Shown here in pieces: positions 1 to 6,432 of a stretch of 13,611 nt of DNA. The notes under the pieces are model-generated. The model ran no database searches and was not told where the DNA came from. It was given only the letters and a program-made list of their open reading frames with translations. Source of the stretch: Alphaproteobacteria bacterium (GTDB lineage: Bacteria > Pseudomonadota > Alphaproteobacteria > Caulobacterales > Caulobacteraceae); contig JAGWSE010000290.1 of the NCBI GenBank assembly GCA_028869395.1, positions 1 through 13,611 of the forward strand. The letters run 5' to 3'. Each line of letters opens with the position of its first letter. Within the stretch, counting starts at the first letter, position 1. Both the position numbers and the translations under genes were made by a program.

Positions 1-225
1 ATCACGGCCGACCTGCGCAAGTTCAACGACAAGAGCTGCCAGGTCTCGGAGATCCGCATCGCCGGCAAGACCGCGAAGGGCACGGTGCTGATGGAAGTGG
101 CCTGCGCGGACAAGCTGCCGGGCTACATGATCGAATACCAGGAGCATCCGGTGACCGCGATCGCGGCGACCGGCTGCCGGTTCGCGGGCAACTGCGAGCT
201 GCCGAGCAACAAGGCGACCAAGTAG
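1..225 (+). CDS. C-terminal part of an unrecognised cysteine-containing protein (5' end outside window)
   Basis: An open frame runs from base 1 to a TAG at 223-225 and gives the last 74 residues of a protein whose start lies off the left edge. I do not recognise the family. The visible part has four cysteines (in KSCQV, EVACAD, ATGCRF and GNCEL) and alternates hydrophobic and polar residues, with a segment reading EVACADKLPGYMIEY. Paired cysteines with short beta-like segments would suit a secreted or periplasmic protein with disulphides, but that is inference, since no signal peptide is visible in this fragment. Third-position GC is high like the neighbours, and a strong terminator follows 26 bases after the stop, which supports this being the real end of a transcribed gene. 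Confidence 0.75.
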   Translation: MTADLRKFNDKSCQVSEIRIAGKTAKGTVLMEVACADKLPGYMIEYQEHPVTAIAATGCRFAGNCELPSNKATK

Positions 226-251
226 GTCTCCCGGCTCGGTTCGACGGAACA

Positions 252-281
252 GGCCCGCGGGTTCGCCCCGCGGGCCTTTTT
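252..281 (+). terminator. Rho-independent terminator of the left-edge gene
   Basis: A perfect 10-bp GC-only stem (GGCCCGCGGG at 252-261 pairing with CCCGCGGGCC at 267-276) with a five-base loop is followed at once by TTTTT at 277-281. The T tract is on the plus strand, so it terminates the gene ending at 225. It sits only 2 bases from the stop codon of the convergent minus-strand gene; on that strand the hairpin lacks a T tract but could still slow or protect the 3' end. Confidence 0.93.
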
Positions 282-283
282 CG

Positions 284-1825
284 TCAGATGACCGCTTCGA
301 TGAACATCGGGCCGCGCTGCCCCATGGCGGCGGCGAAGGCGGCCTCGAACTCCTCCCCGGTCGTGCAGCGGCGGGCCGGGACGCCCAGGCCCTTGGCGAC
401 CGAGGTCCAGTCGATGGCCGGATCGCCGAGCTCGAGGAGCTTGGCGGCCTGCGGCCCGGCCTGGCCCGCGCCGGTCCGCGCCATCTCGATGTTGAGGATG
501 CGGTAGGTGTTGTTGGCGAACACGATCGCGGTGACGTCGAGATTCTCGCGCGCCATCGTCCAGAGCGCCTGGACGGTGTACATCGCCGCTCCGTCGCCGT
601 TCAGCGAGATCACCTTGCGGTCCGGGCAGGCGACGGCCGCGCCCACGGCGAGCGGCAGGCCCGCGCCGATCGCGCCCCCGGTCAGCGCAAGCACCTCGTG
701 CGGGGCGGCGGTCATGGCGGGGACCGCGACGCCGCCGCCGGAGGTCACGCTGTCGTCGCAGATGATCGCACCCTCCGGCAGGTGGCGCGCGACGGAGATC
801 CCGGCGAGCTGCGGGCTCAAGGCGCCGGTGGGCGCGGCGTCGGGGATGCTGCGCGGCTGGGCGGGACCCTCTTTCGGCGCGCCGAGCGCATCGGCCAGCG
901 CCGCGAGACCGGCCACCGCGTCCTCCGCCCGGTCGGCGAGCGAGAGCGTCGCGGCGCCCTCGGGGACCAGGACGCTGGGCCGGTTCGGATAGGCGAAGAA
1001 GGCGACCGGCTGGGTGGTGCCGGCGAAGACCATCAGGTCGACGCCCTCGAGTTCCGCGAGCGCCATCTCTCCGAAGTACTGCACGCGGCGAGGCGCGAAG
1101 TGGCCCGCGCCGCGCGGCTGGCGGGCGACGAAGGTGTCGGCGAAGACATGCACGCCGGCCGCCTGCAGGCGCGCGGCTTCCTTCAGGCCCTCGGCCTTGC
1201 AGGCCTGGCCGCCGATCAGGACGACGGGCTTGGCGGCGGCCTTGATGGCGCGCGCCGCGGCGTCCACGGCCTCGCCCTTCGGCGCCGGGCGGGCGGGCTT
1301 CTGGGCGATGACCGGCTCGGTCCTGGTCTCCAGCCAGGCGCTGTCCGCCGGCAGGATCAGGCTGGCCGAGCCGCAGGGTGGGGTGAGGCTGGCCGCCACG
1401 GCTTCGGCGGCGAGGCCCGCCACCGCGTCGGGGCTGTCGGCGGACTTCACCCAGATGGAGTTGGCGCCGGCGATGGCGGCGATGTCGGAGGCGAGCGGGG
1501 CGTCGTACTGGCGGTGGTAGGTCGCGTGGTCGCCGATGACGTTGACGATCGGCGTGAAGGCGCGCCGGGCGTTGTGCAGGTTGGCGAGCCCGTTGCCGTA
1601 GCCGGGTCCAAGATGGAGCAGGGTGCAGGCGGGCCGCTCCGCCATCCGCCCATAGCCGTCGGCGGCGCCGGTCGCCACGCCCTCGAACAGGCAGAGCACC
1701 GGCCGCATCTGCGGATTGCGGTCGAGCGCCGAGACGAACTGCATCTCGCTCGTGCCCGGATTGGCGAAGCAGGCGGTGACCTCGTTGGCGACGAAGGTCG
1801 AGATGAGGGCGTCGGCGCCGTTCAT
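284..1825 (-). CDS. IlvX-like thiamine-diphosphate-dependent enzyme (annotated in relatives as acetolactate synthase large subunit)
   Basis: A 513-residue TPP enzyme of the decarboxylase/carboligase superfamily. The N-terminal pyrimidine-binding domain carries NPGTSEMQF at 22-30 and the conserved activating glutamate E48 in LFEGVATGAADGYGRM. The C-terminal diphosphate-binding domain has the GDG...NN signature (GDG about 410-412, NN about 438-439), which binds Mg and TPP. It is shorter than true acetohydroxyacid synthases (about 550-590 aa) and resembles the roughly 514-aa IlvX group, whose members are named acetolactate synthase by homology only. The start is the ATG at 1825, whose first bases form ATGA with the stop of the upstream feruloyl-CoA synthase gene, so translation is probably coupled. 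No small regulatory ilvH-type subunit is nearby, arguing against branched-chain amino acid synthesis. By context I infer action on an aromatic 2-oxo acid, aldehyde or CoA-derived intermediate; the true substrate is unknown. Confidence 0.9.
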   Translation of the reverse strand: MNGADALISTFVANEVTACFANPGTSEMQFVSALDRNPQMRPVLCLFEGVATGAADGYGRMAERPACTLLHLGPGYGNGLANLHNARRAFTPIVNVIGDHATYHRQYDAPLASDIAAIAGANSIWVKSADSPDAVAGLAAEAVAASLTPPCGSASLILPADSAWLETRTEPVIAQKPARPAPKGEAVDAAARAIKAAAKPVVLIGGQACKAEGLKEAARLQAAGVHVFADTFVARQPRGAGHFAPRRVQYFGEMALAELEGVDLMVFAGTTQPVAFFAYPNRPSVLVPEGAATLSLADRAEDAVAGLAALADALGAPKEGPAQPRSIPDAAPTGALSPQLAGISVARHLPEGAIICDDSVTSGGGVAVPAMTAAPHEVLALTGGAIGAGLPLAVGAAVACPDRKVISLNGDGAAMYTVQALWTMARENLDVTAIVFANNTYRILNIEMARTGAGQAGPQAAKLLELGDPAIDWTSVAKGLGVPARRCTTGEEFEAAFAAAMGQRGPMFIEAVI

Positions 1826-3603
1826 GGCTGGAACTCCATCACGTCTTGAGGGCAGGGGGTGGCGAAGAGGCGCTTCACGGCGTCGGCGCGCAGCCGGCGG
1901 GCGAGAGCCTGGGCGATGTAGCCCTTGTCGGTGATCTCGCCGTGCTCCGCATCGGGCGGCGTGTCGAGCACGGCGGCGCGGGCGATGCGCGCGCCCGCGC
2001 CCTTGGCGGCGGCGTTGAAGCGGGCGAGGCCTGAACGGACGGCGGCCTCGACCTCGGCGCGGCCCATGTTGGGGTTCGGATAGAGGAGCAGGCCCACGCC
2101 CGCCTCGCCCTCGCCGCACACCACGGCGTCGGTCACCGCCGAGCCGATGGCGCCGATCGCCCCGATCCGCAATTCGCCGACGCCGACGAAGGTCCCGCTG
2201 GCCAGCTTGAAGTTCTCCGAAAGGCGGCCGTCGAAGATCATGCCCCGCGCCGGGTCGGCCGGGTCGACGAAGCGGGCCGCGTCGCCCAGGACATAATAGC
2301 CCTCGTCGTCGAAGGCTCGGTCGGAGAGGTCGGGGCGGCCGAGATAGCCCGGGGTCACCTGCGGACCCTTCACCCGGAATTCGAGCTTGCCGGCCTCGGG
2401 CACGAGGCGGACCGAGGTCCCGGGGACCGGCAGGCCGATCAGGCCCATGCGGTCGTTGGGCCAGTGCACGTTGCAGGCGGTGGGGCCGGTCTCGGTCGCG
2501 CCGTAGCCGGAGGCGAAGCTGATCCTCTCGCCCACGGTGGCGATCGCCACCGCCTGGATGCGGTCGGCGACCGCCTGGCCCAGCGCCGCGCCGCCGTACT
2601 GCAGCACCCGCACGCGGGAGAAGAAGGTGCGCGCGAGCGCCTCGTCGCGCTCCAGCTCGTCGACCAGCAGCATCCAGCCGGCCGGGACCATGTTCATGTA
2701 GGTGGGCGCGACCTCGCGCAGGTTGCGCAGCGTCTCGCCGAAGCGGGCGGCGGTGGGCTGGCCGGCGTCGATCCACAGCGTGCCGCCGCGCGTGGTCGTG
2801 TAGTGCAGGATGGAGTTGGCCCCGAGGCTGTGGCTCCAGGGCGCGGAGTTGAGCAGCGCCGGCGGGTCGGGGTCGTCGAAGCAGGCGGCGATCTGGGCCG
2901 AGTTCAGCGCCACCCCGCGGTGGGTGCAGATCACAGCCTTGGGCAGGCCCGTGGAGCCGGAGGTGAGCAGGTACTTGGCGTGGTCCTGCGGCGTGGCGCT
3001 CGGGGCCGCCGGCGCGGCGCCCTGCAGCCGCTCCAGGGGGATGTCGCCCGGGCGCGCGTTCGTCGCGGCGATCACCGGCAGCCCCGCCAGCGCCTCGCAT
3101 CCGAGGCCGTCGGCGAAGCGGGCGGCGTCCTCGGTATAGACGGCCGCGGGCTGCAGCACCTGGCAGGCATGCGTAAGGCGCGCGAGGTTGGCGCCGGCCA
3201 GGCCGTACTGCGGCGAGACCGGCGCGACCGGCATGCCCTGGCTCATGGCCGCGTAGGCGACCAGCGCGTGGTCGAGCCCGTTGTGGGCGAGGATCAGCAG
3301 CGGGCGGCGCGAGACGAGGCCCGCCTCGCGCAGGCCGCCGGCCAGCGCCTGGATGCGCGACCAGGCCTCGGCGTAGCCGACGGTCCGCCACCCGGCGCCG
3401 GAGCGCTCGGCCAGCCAGACGCGGTCCGGCGCGGCGTCGGCCCAGTGCGCCAGCGCCGCGGTCATGGTCTGGAACCGGGTGGAGAACGGCGTCGGATTGG
3501 TCAGCCGGAGCTCGCCGCCCGGCCGGCGCTCGACCTCCAGCCTGGCCGGCGCATAGCGCGGGTCGCGGAACGGTGCGGTGAGCGTGCGGGCCTCGGCGTC
3601 CAT
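1822..3603 (-). CDS. fcs: Feruloyl-CoA synthase (ANL-superfamily acyl-CoA ligase)
   Basis: A 593-residue adenylate-forming ligase that fits feruloyl-CoA synthases in length and in its N-terminal extension before the AMP-binding domain. It would activate ferulate or related hydroxycinnamates to the CoA thioester with ATP in the cytoplasm. Visible core motifs are the phosphate-binding loop LLTSGSTGLPK at 212-222, the GYGATETGPT motif at 367-376, the nucleotide-ribose aspartate in YYVLGDAARF (D441), the hinge GRLSENFKLASG at 459-470, and the C-terminal catalytic lysine candidate K560 in GEITDKGYI. The first ATG at 3603 is chosen because the N-terminal residues look like the family. The gene is divergent from yceI (92 bases) and ends in an ATGA overlap with the TPP enzyme. 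Genes for the enoyl-CoA hydratase/aldolase and vanillin dehydrogenase that normally complete ferulate degradation are not in the window. Exact cinnamate preference cannot be read from sequence alone. Confidence 0.9.
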   Translation of the reverse strand: MDAEARTLTAPFRDPRYAPARLEVERRPGGELRLTNPTPFSTRFQTMTAALAHWADAAPDRVWLAERSGAGWRTVGYAEAWSRIQALAGGLREAGLVSRRPLLILAHNGLDHALVAYAAMSQGMPVAPVSPQYGLAGANLARLTHACQVLQPAAVYTEDAARFADGLGCEALAGLPVIAATNARPGDIPLERLQGAAPAAPSATPQDHAKYLLTSGSTGLPKAVICTHRGVALNSAQIAACFDDPDPPALLNSAPWSHSLGANSILHYTTTRGGTLWIDAGQPTAARFGETLRNLREVAPTYMNMVPAGWMLLVDELERDEALARTFFSRVRVLQYGGAALGQAVADRIQAVAIATVGERISFASGYGATETGPTACNVHWPNDRMGLIGLPVPGTSVRLVPEAGKLEFRVKGPQVTPGYLGRPDLSDRAFDDEGYYVLGDAARFVDPADPARGMIFDGRLSENFKLASGTFVGVGELRIGAIGAIGSAVTDAVVCGEGEAGVGLLLYPNPNMGRAEVEAAVRSGLARFNAAAKGAGARIARAAVLDTPPDAEHGEITDKGYIAQALARRLRADAVKRLFATPCPQDVMEFQP

Positions 3604-3631
3604 CAGGTCTTATTTCAGGCGGTGAGCCATC

Positions 3632-3659
3632 TTGCCAAGCTCGGGGCAGGGTCTATGAG
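3632..3659 (+). promoter_or_regulatory. Possible promoter of the yceI gene in the fcs/yceI divergent region
   Basis: TTGCCA at 3632-3637 and TATGAG at 3654-3659 are separated by 16 bases, an acceptable sigma-70-like arrangement 37 bases before the yceI start. The whole 92-base region must also hold the fcs promoter on the other strand, for which I see no convincing boxes. A GAATC (GANTC type) lies at 3691-3695, directly in front of the yceI ATG. Confidence 0.3.
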
Positions 3660-3695
3660 GCGCAGGAAGGGTCTCGCCTCCGTAAGGGTAGAATC

Positions 3696-4307
3696 ATGCA
3701 CGCGCTCAACCGCACCGCCATCGCCGCAGGGCTCGCCCTCGCGCTCGCCGCTCCGGCCCTGGCCCAGCCGGCCAATCCGGCGACCGTCCAGGGCGGAACC
3801 TTCGCCGTGGAGCCGACGCACACGCGCGTGCTGTTCGCGGTCAACCACTTCGGCACCTCCACCTGGTACGGCGACTTCACCCACGTCTCGGGCTCCCTGA
3901 AGCTCGATCCGAAAAACCCGGCGGCGAGCGAGGTGGACGTCTCGGTGCCGGTGGCGAGCGTCTCGACCACCAACCCGGTGCTCGACGGCGAGCTGAAGAG
4001 CGCCGACTGGCTCGACGCGGCCAAGTGCCCGGCCATGACCTTCAAGTCGACCAAGGTCACCCCGACCGGCCCCGAGACCGCCACGGTCGCAGGCGAACTC
4101 ACCATCCATTGCGTGACCAAGCCCGCGGTGCTGGACGTGCGCTTCCACGGCGCGGGCACGAACCCGATGAGCCACGCCTACACGGTGGGCTTCGATGCGA
4201 CGGGCCACATCAAGCGCAGCGACTTCGGCGTGGCGAAGTACGTCCCCATGGTGTCCGACGATGTGGAGCTGATCATCTCGGCGCCGTTCGTGAAGAAGGG
4301 CGCATAG
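3696..4307 (+). CDS. YceI-family periplasmic lipid/isoprenoid-binding protein
   Basis: A 203-residue exported protein. Residues 1-23 form a signal peptide (basic start, hydrophobic core LALALAAPALA, cleavage expected after the ALA at 21-23). The mature part is a YceI lipocalin-like beta barrel: it opens with the typical FAVEPTHTRVLFAVNHFG and continues with the glycine-rich SGSLKLDP strand, the LKSADWLDAAKCPAMTF segment (the family's usual 'F.d...yP..tF' region), the ELTIHCVTKPAVLDV strand and GFDATGHIKRSDFGVAKY near the end. Known YceI proteins bind long isoprenoids such as polyprenyl or quinone-like lipids in the periplasm; the ligand and role here are unknown. An AAGGG lies about ten bases before the ATG. 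Two mature cysteines (in AKCPAM and IHCVTK) could form a disulphide. A possible stem-loop follows the stop. Confidence 0.93.
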   Translation: MHALNRTAIAAGLALALAAPALAQPANPATVQGGTFAVEPTHTRVLFAVNHFGTSTWYGDFTHVSGSLKLDPKNPAASEVDVSVPVASVSTTNPVLDGELKSADWLDAAKCPAMTFKSTKVTPTGPETATVAGELTIHCVTKPAVLDVRFHGAGTNPMSHAYTVGFDATGHIKRSDFGVAKYVPMVSDDVELIISAPFVKKGA

Positions 4308-4345
4308 GCCGGGGCCCTGCTCCGTCGCGGCGCGACATCTCACGC

Positions 4346-4366
4346 GGATCCTGGGTCGCAGGGTCC
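4346..4366 (+). terminator. Stem-loop downstream of yceI, terminator-like but without a T tract
   Basis: GGATCCTG (4346-4353) can pair with CAGGGTCC (4359-4366) around a GGTCG loop, giving eight base pairs with one G-U wobble, 39 bases after the yceI stop. A smaller GTCGC/GCGAC hairpin lies at 4324-4336. No T run follows, so it may be a processing or stabilising structure, or part of the leader of the next small gene. Confidence 0.35.
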
Positions 4367-4414
4367 GGGGAGCCACGTCGCGCCGCGGGCGTTCCACCCT
4401 CGGGACGCCGGATG

Positions 4415-4421
4415 AAAGGAG
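4415..4421 (+). promoter_or_regulatory. Strong ribosome-binding site of the DUF6582 gene
   Basis: AAAGGAG lies 7 bases before the ATG at 4429. It is the clearest Shine-Dalgarno in the window and fixes the start of this short gene, suggesting it is well translated. Confidence 0.8.
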
Positions 4422-4428
4422 CCGCGAG

Positions 4429-4677
4429 ATGGCCACGCTGGACCAGGGCGATCGGGACGAACTGAGCGACCGGCAATACGCCTTCCCCAAGCAGCGCAAG
4501 GAGCCGCTGGAGGATGCGAGCCACGTCAGGAACGCGGTGGCGCGGTTCGATCAGGTGAAGGACGTCAGCGACGCCGAGCGCGACGAGGCCTGGAAGCGCA
4601 TCCAGGCGGCCGCCAGGAAGTTCGACGTCAAGCTCGAGGAACGCAGCTGGCGCGAGCTCGGCAAGCCGAAGCGCTGA
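4429..4677 (+). CDS. Small DUF6582-like protein of unknown function
   Basis: An 82-residue, highly charged protein with no signal peptide or membrane segment, so presumably cytosolic. It contains the pattern LSDRQYAFPKQRKEPLEDASHV and then RNAVARFDQV, matching the 'aFa.p..r.yPi.d..HarnAlar' layout of the DUF6582 group, where a predicted helix follows (here residues 45-66, EAWKRIQAAARKF). The function of that group is not known to me; members are small proteins, some linked to phage or DNA-related contexts, but nothing here supports a phage. The start is fixed by an AAAGGAG box. It lies alone between yceI and the PAS gene, with 121 and 217 bases of non-coding sequence on either side. Confidence 0.75.
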   Translation: MATLDQGDRDELSDRQYAFPKQRKEPLEDASHVRNAVARFDQVKDVSDAERDEAWKRIQAAARKFDVKLEERSWRELGKPKR

Positions 4678-4807
4678 CCTTACGCCAGGGAGTGCGGCCT
4701 CCCGGTGGGCGCTGGGCTTCGCCGGCGCCTTCTGGCTGGGATCGGCCTACGGGTTCCTGCAGGGGCGCCTGATCTCGGCGGTCGCCCCGCCCTGGGCGCC
4801 AAATGCC

Positions 4808-4837
4808 TTGACAGCTCGCCGCGCCCGAAGCCTCATT
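4808..4837 (+). promoter_or_regulatory. Possible promoter of the PAS-domain gene
   Basis: A perfect TTGACA occurs at 4808-4813 at the start of a locally AT-richer stretch. The best-spaced -10 candidates 17-18 bases further (CCTCAT/CTCATT, 4831-4837) are poor, so only the -35 half is convincing. The rest of the 4678-4894 gap holds no RNA gene or repeat that I can see. Confidence 0.3.
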
Positions 4838-4894
4838 TGATAAGTTCCTTTGAGTTCGCTTGTGCACCCAGTTTCGCGGAACGCGGGGTTGCGA

Positions 4895-5563
4895 ATGCAG
4901 GGCCTGGAACGATCGCGGCCGTCCGGTCCCACCGACCGGTACCGGGAGATCTTCTCGCTGGTGAACAGCGGAATCGCCGTCTATCGGGCAGTGGACGGCG
5001 GCGAGAACTTCGTCTTCGCGGACCTCAATCCCGCCGCGCAGTCCATCGACCGGATCGGCTGGGCGGAGGTGCGCGACCGGCTCGTCACCGACGCCTTTCC
5101 TGGCGTCGCCGAGTTCGGCCTCCTGGACGTCCTCAGGCGCGTGTGGCGCACGGGAATCCCGGAAACCTTGCCGCTGAGCCTGTACAGCGACGGGCGGATC
5201 GCCGGCTGGCGAGAAAACCGCGTCTTCCGGCTGCCGTCCGGCGAGGTCGCGGCGATCTACGACGACCGAACCCGCGAGATGACGATCGAGGCGGCGCAGG
5301 CGCGCCACGCCAGGTTGGAGGCGGAACTAACCTATCGCCTCGACACCCGGCGCGACGCTGTCGAGGCGACGGCGAAGGCGCCTCGCGCGGTGCAGGGCCT
5401 GACTTCACCCGACGAGCTCCGACGCCTGAACCTGGAGCACTTCCGGCAGGTGCTCGAAAGGACCAGCGATCCGGTCGAGCGCTTCAGGATCGAGGCGATG
5501 ATCGAGGAGGAGCAGGCCAAGCCGGACAGCGCCTACCCCGCCGCGCTTGGCCTGCAGACGTAG
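4895..5563 (+). CDS. Stand-alone PAS-domain protein with helical C-terminal tail
   Basis: A 222-residue soluble protein. Residues about 14-130 form one PAS domain: DRYREIFSLVNSGIAVYRAV, then NFVFADLNPAAQSIDRIG, a central FPGVAEFGLLDVLRRVWRTG and the closing strand WRENRVFRLPSGEVAAIYDD, closely following PAS sensor modules of histidine kinases. No kinase, GGDEF, EAL, HTH or receiver domain follows. Instead residues 131-212 are helical and charged, with a segment LNLEHFRQVLERTSDPVERFRIEAMIEEE that looks like a small helical hairpin. The open frame could begin with a TTG at 4850 (237 aa), but the ATG at 4895 has GGGG seven bases ahead and begins just before the domain, so it is preferred. It probably senses a ligand or binds a partner; the partner is unknown. 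It ends at a hairpin shared with the convergent gene. Confidence 0.82.
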   Translation: MQGLERSRPSGPTDRYREIFSLVNSGIAVYRAVDGGENFVFADLNPAAQSIDRIGWAEVRDRLVTDAFPGVAEFGLLDVLRRVWRTGIPETLPLSLYSDGRIAGWRENRVFRLPSGEVAAIYDDRTREMTIEAAQARHARLEAELTYRLDTRRDAVEATAKAPRAVQGLTSPDELRRLNLEHFRQVLERTSDPVERFRIEAMIEEEQAKPDSAYPAALGLQT

Positions 5564-5585
5564 AGCCGCCCGCGCCCGCGGCTCT
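5562..5585. terminator. Hairpin spanning both stop codons of a convergent gene pair
   Basis: AGAGCCGC (5562-5569) and GCGGCTCT (5578-5585) form a perfect 8-bp stem with an eight-base loop. The arms include bases of the plus-strand TAG (5561-5563) and the minus-strand TGA (5585-5587), so both mRNAs end in the same structure. There is no T tract on either strand, so termination efficiency is uncertain, but position and symmetry argue for a bidirectional end. Confidence 0.55.
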
Positions 5586-6271
5586 CAAGGCTCGTCGCGG
5601 ATGCGGTCGACCTCGCGGTCGAGGCGGGCGAGCTGGTCGTGGAGGCGCATGCGGTCGTCCGGCGGGAGATTCCAGCCGTGGACGCTGTATTCGCGGGCCT
5701 CTTCGCCGCGGATGTCGTGCAGGCGGCCCATCAGGGCGTGGGCGTCGTCCGGCTCGATGCTGCCGTCGTCGACGCCCTGGCGGATCTCGTCGCGGATGCG
5801 GTCCTCGGAGCGGCGGAACTCGGGATAGCCCCCGGCGTCGTCGCGCCGCTCGCCGTCGTCGCGCCGCCAATCGCCGCGCTCGCGGTCGTCGTTGACCGGG
5901 CGCCAGTCGGCGGGCCGGCCATCCACCCACTGGCCGTGCTGGTCGTAGTAGCCACGGGCCATGGAGGGGGCGACGGCGTTGGCGTGCCAGCGTCCGTCGT
6001 TGTCGTACCAGCCGTAGGCGTGCTGGCAGTCCTCGGGGCCCTTGGCGACCTGGTTTCCGATCAGCGCGCCCGCCAGGCCGCCGACCACGGCGCCGGTGGT
6101 CTTGTGGTGGTGGCCCGAGACGGCGCTGCCCAGAAGGGCGCCGGCGAGGCCGCCGACGACCGTGCCGGCCACCCGGTTCTGCGCGCGCTGCTCGCAGGTC
6201 TCCTGGGCCAGGGCCGCTGAGGGCAGGACCGCCGCCAGCGCGACGGCGGCCATGAGGACGTTGCGACGCAT
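5585..6271 (-). CDS. Exported glycine-zipper (17-kDa antigen-like) protein
   Basis: A 228-residue protein beginning MRRNVLMAAVALAAVLPSAALA, a clear signal peptide with cleavage after A22 (LA|QE). Two glycine-zipper segments follow, VVGGLAGALLG (about 38-48) and VVGGLAGALIG (about 62-72), separated by a short HHHKTTG linker, as in Rickettsia 17-kDa surface antigen and related outer-membrane or periplasmic proteins whose zippers pack against membrane or each other. There is no lipobox cysteine at the cleavage site, so it is not an obvious lipoprotein. The middle is rich in Tyr, Trp, Asp and Arg (WYDNDGRW, GYYDQHGQWVDGRPADW), and the C-terminal 70 residues are charged helices, a possible coiled coil. 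The ATG at 6271 is preferred because it starts the signal peptide, although the frame is open to 6367. GAGG lies about ten bases upstream. Role is probably envelope maintenance; no specific function can be assigned. Confidence 0.88.
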   Translation of the reverse strand: MRRNVLMAAVALAAVLPSAALAQETCEQRAQNRVAGTVVGGLAGALLGSAVSGHHHKTTGAVVGGLAGALIGNQVAKGPEDCQHAYGWYDNDGRWHANAVAPSMARGYYDQHGQWVDGRPADWRPVNDDRERGDWRRDDGERRDDAGGYPEFRRSEDRIRDEIRQGVDDGSIEPDDAHALMGRLHDIRGEEAREYSVHGWNLPPDDRMRLHDQLARLDREVDRIRDEP

Positions 6272-6390
6272 GTGAGAGGTTCCTCGCTGTTGCCTTTGTG
6301 GTCCTGCGCGGCGCGGCTTGCGGGCCCGCCGTCCAGACCCGATGCGGCCGGACCATGCCCGATTCAAGCTGAACCGTAAGGGGTCCCGCC

Positions 6391-6406
6391 GTTCATGTGG
6401 GGTTCA
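6391..6406 (-). promoter_or_regulatory. Direct repeat, possible operator upstream of the glycine-zipper gene
   Basis: GTTCA occurs at 6391-6395 and again at 6402-6406, exactly 11 bases apart (one helical turn). On the minus strand this is TGAAC-N6-TGAAC about 120 bases before the glycine-zipper start. Tandem half-sites at 11-base spacing are typical of OmpR/PhoB-type regulators. A GATTC lies at 6361-6365. This is suggestive only. Confidence 0.25.
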
Positions 6407-6432
6407 CGGCCGGATACTGCGGGTGCGCAGCG

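Noticed and set aside
1826..3391. Extension of the TPP-enzyme frame upstream of the ATG at 1825 (giving 1035 residues)
   Set aside because: The extra region is an Arg/Pro/Gly-rich out-of-frame reading of the fcs gene; the TPP domain starts exactly at the ATG at 1825, so this is not a fusion.
2464..3900. 478-residue plus-strand frame opposite feruloyl-CoA synthase
   Set aside because: Arg/Gly/Ala-rich low-information translation, antisense to a well-supported enzyme; typical shadow frame of GC-rich DNA.
3615..4499. 294-residue minus-strand frame opposite yceI
   Set aside because: Antisense to a clear exported protein; composition is Arg/His/Val-rich and uninformative.
4705..5895. 396-residue plus-strand frame across the PAS gene
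   Set aside because: A +1 shadow of the PAS gene, with long Arg/Gly-rich stretches and no motif.
5984..6160. Possible repeat array or CRISPR-like structure in the glycine-zipper gene
   Set aside because: Only two imperfect copies that encode the two zippers; no regular spacers.
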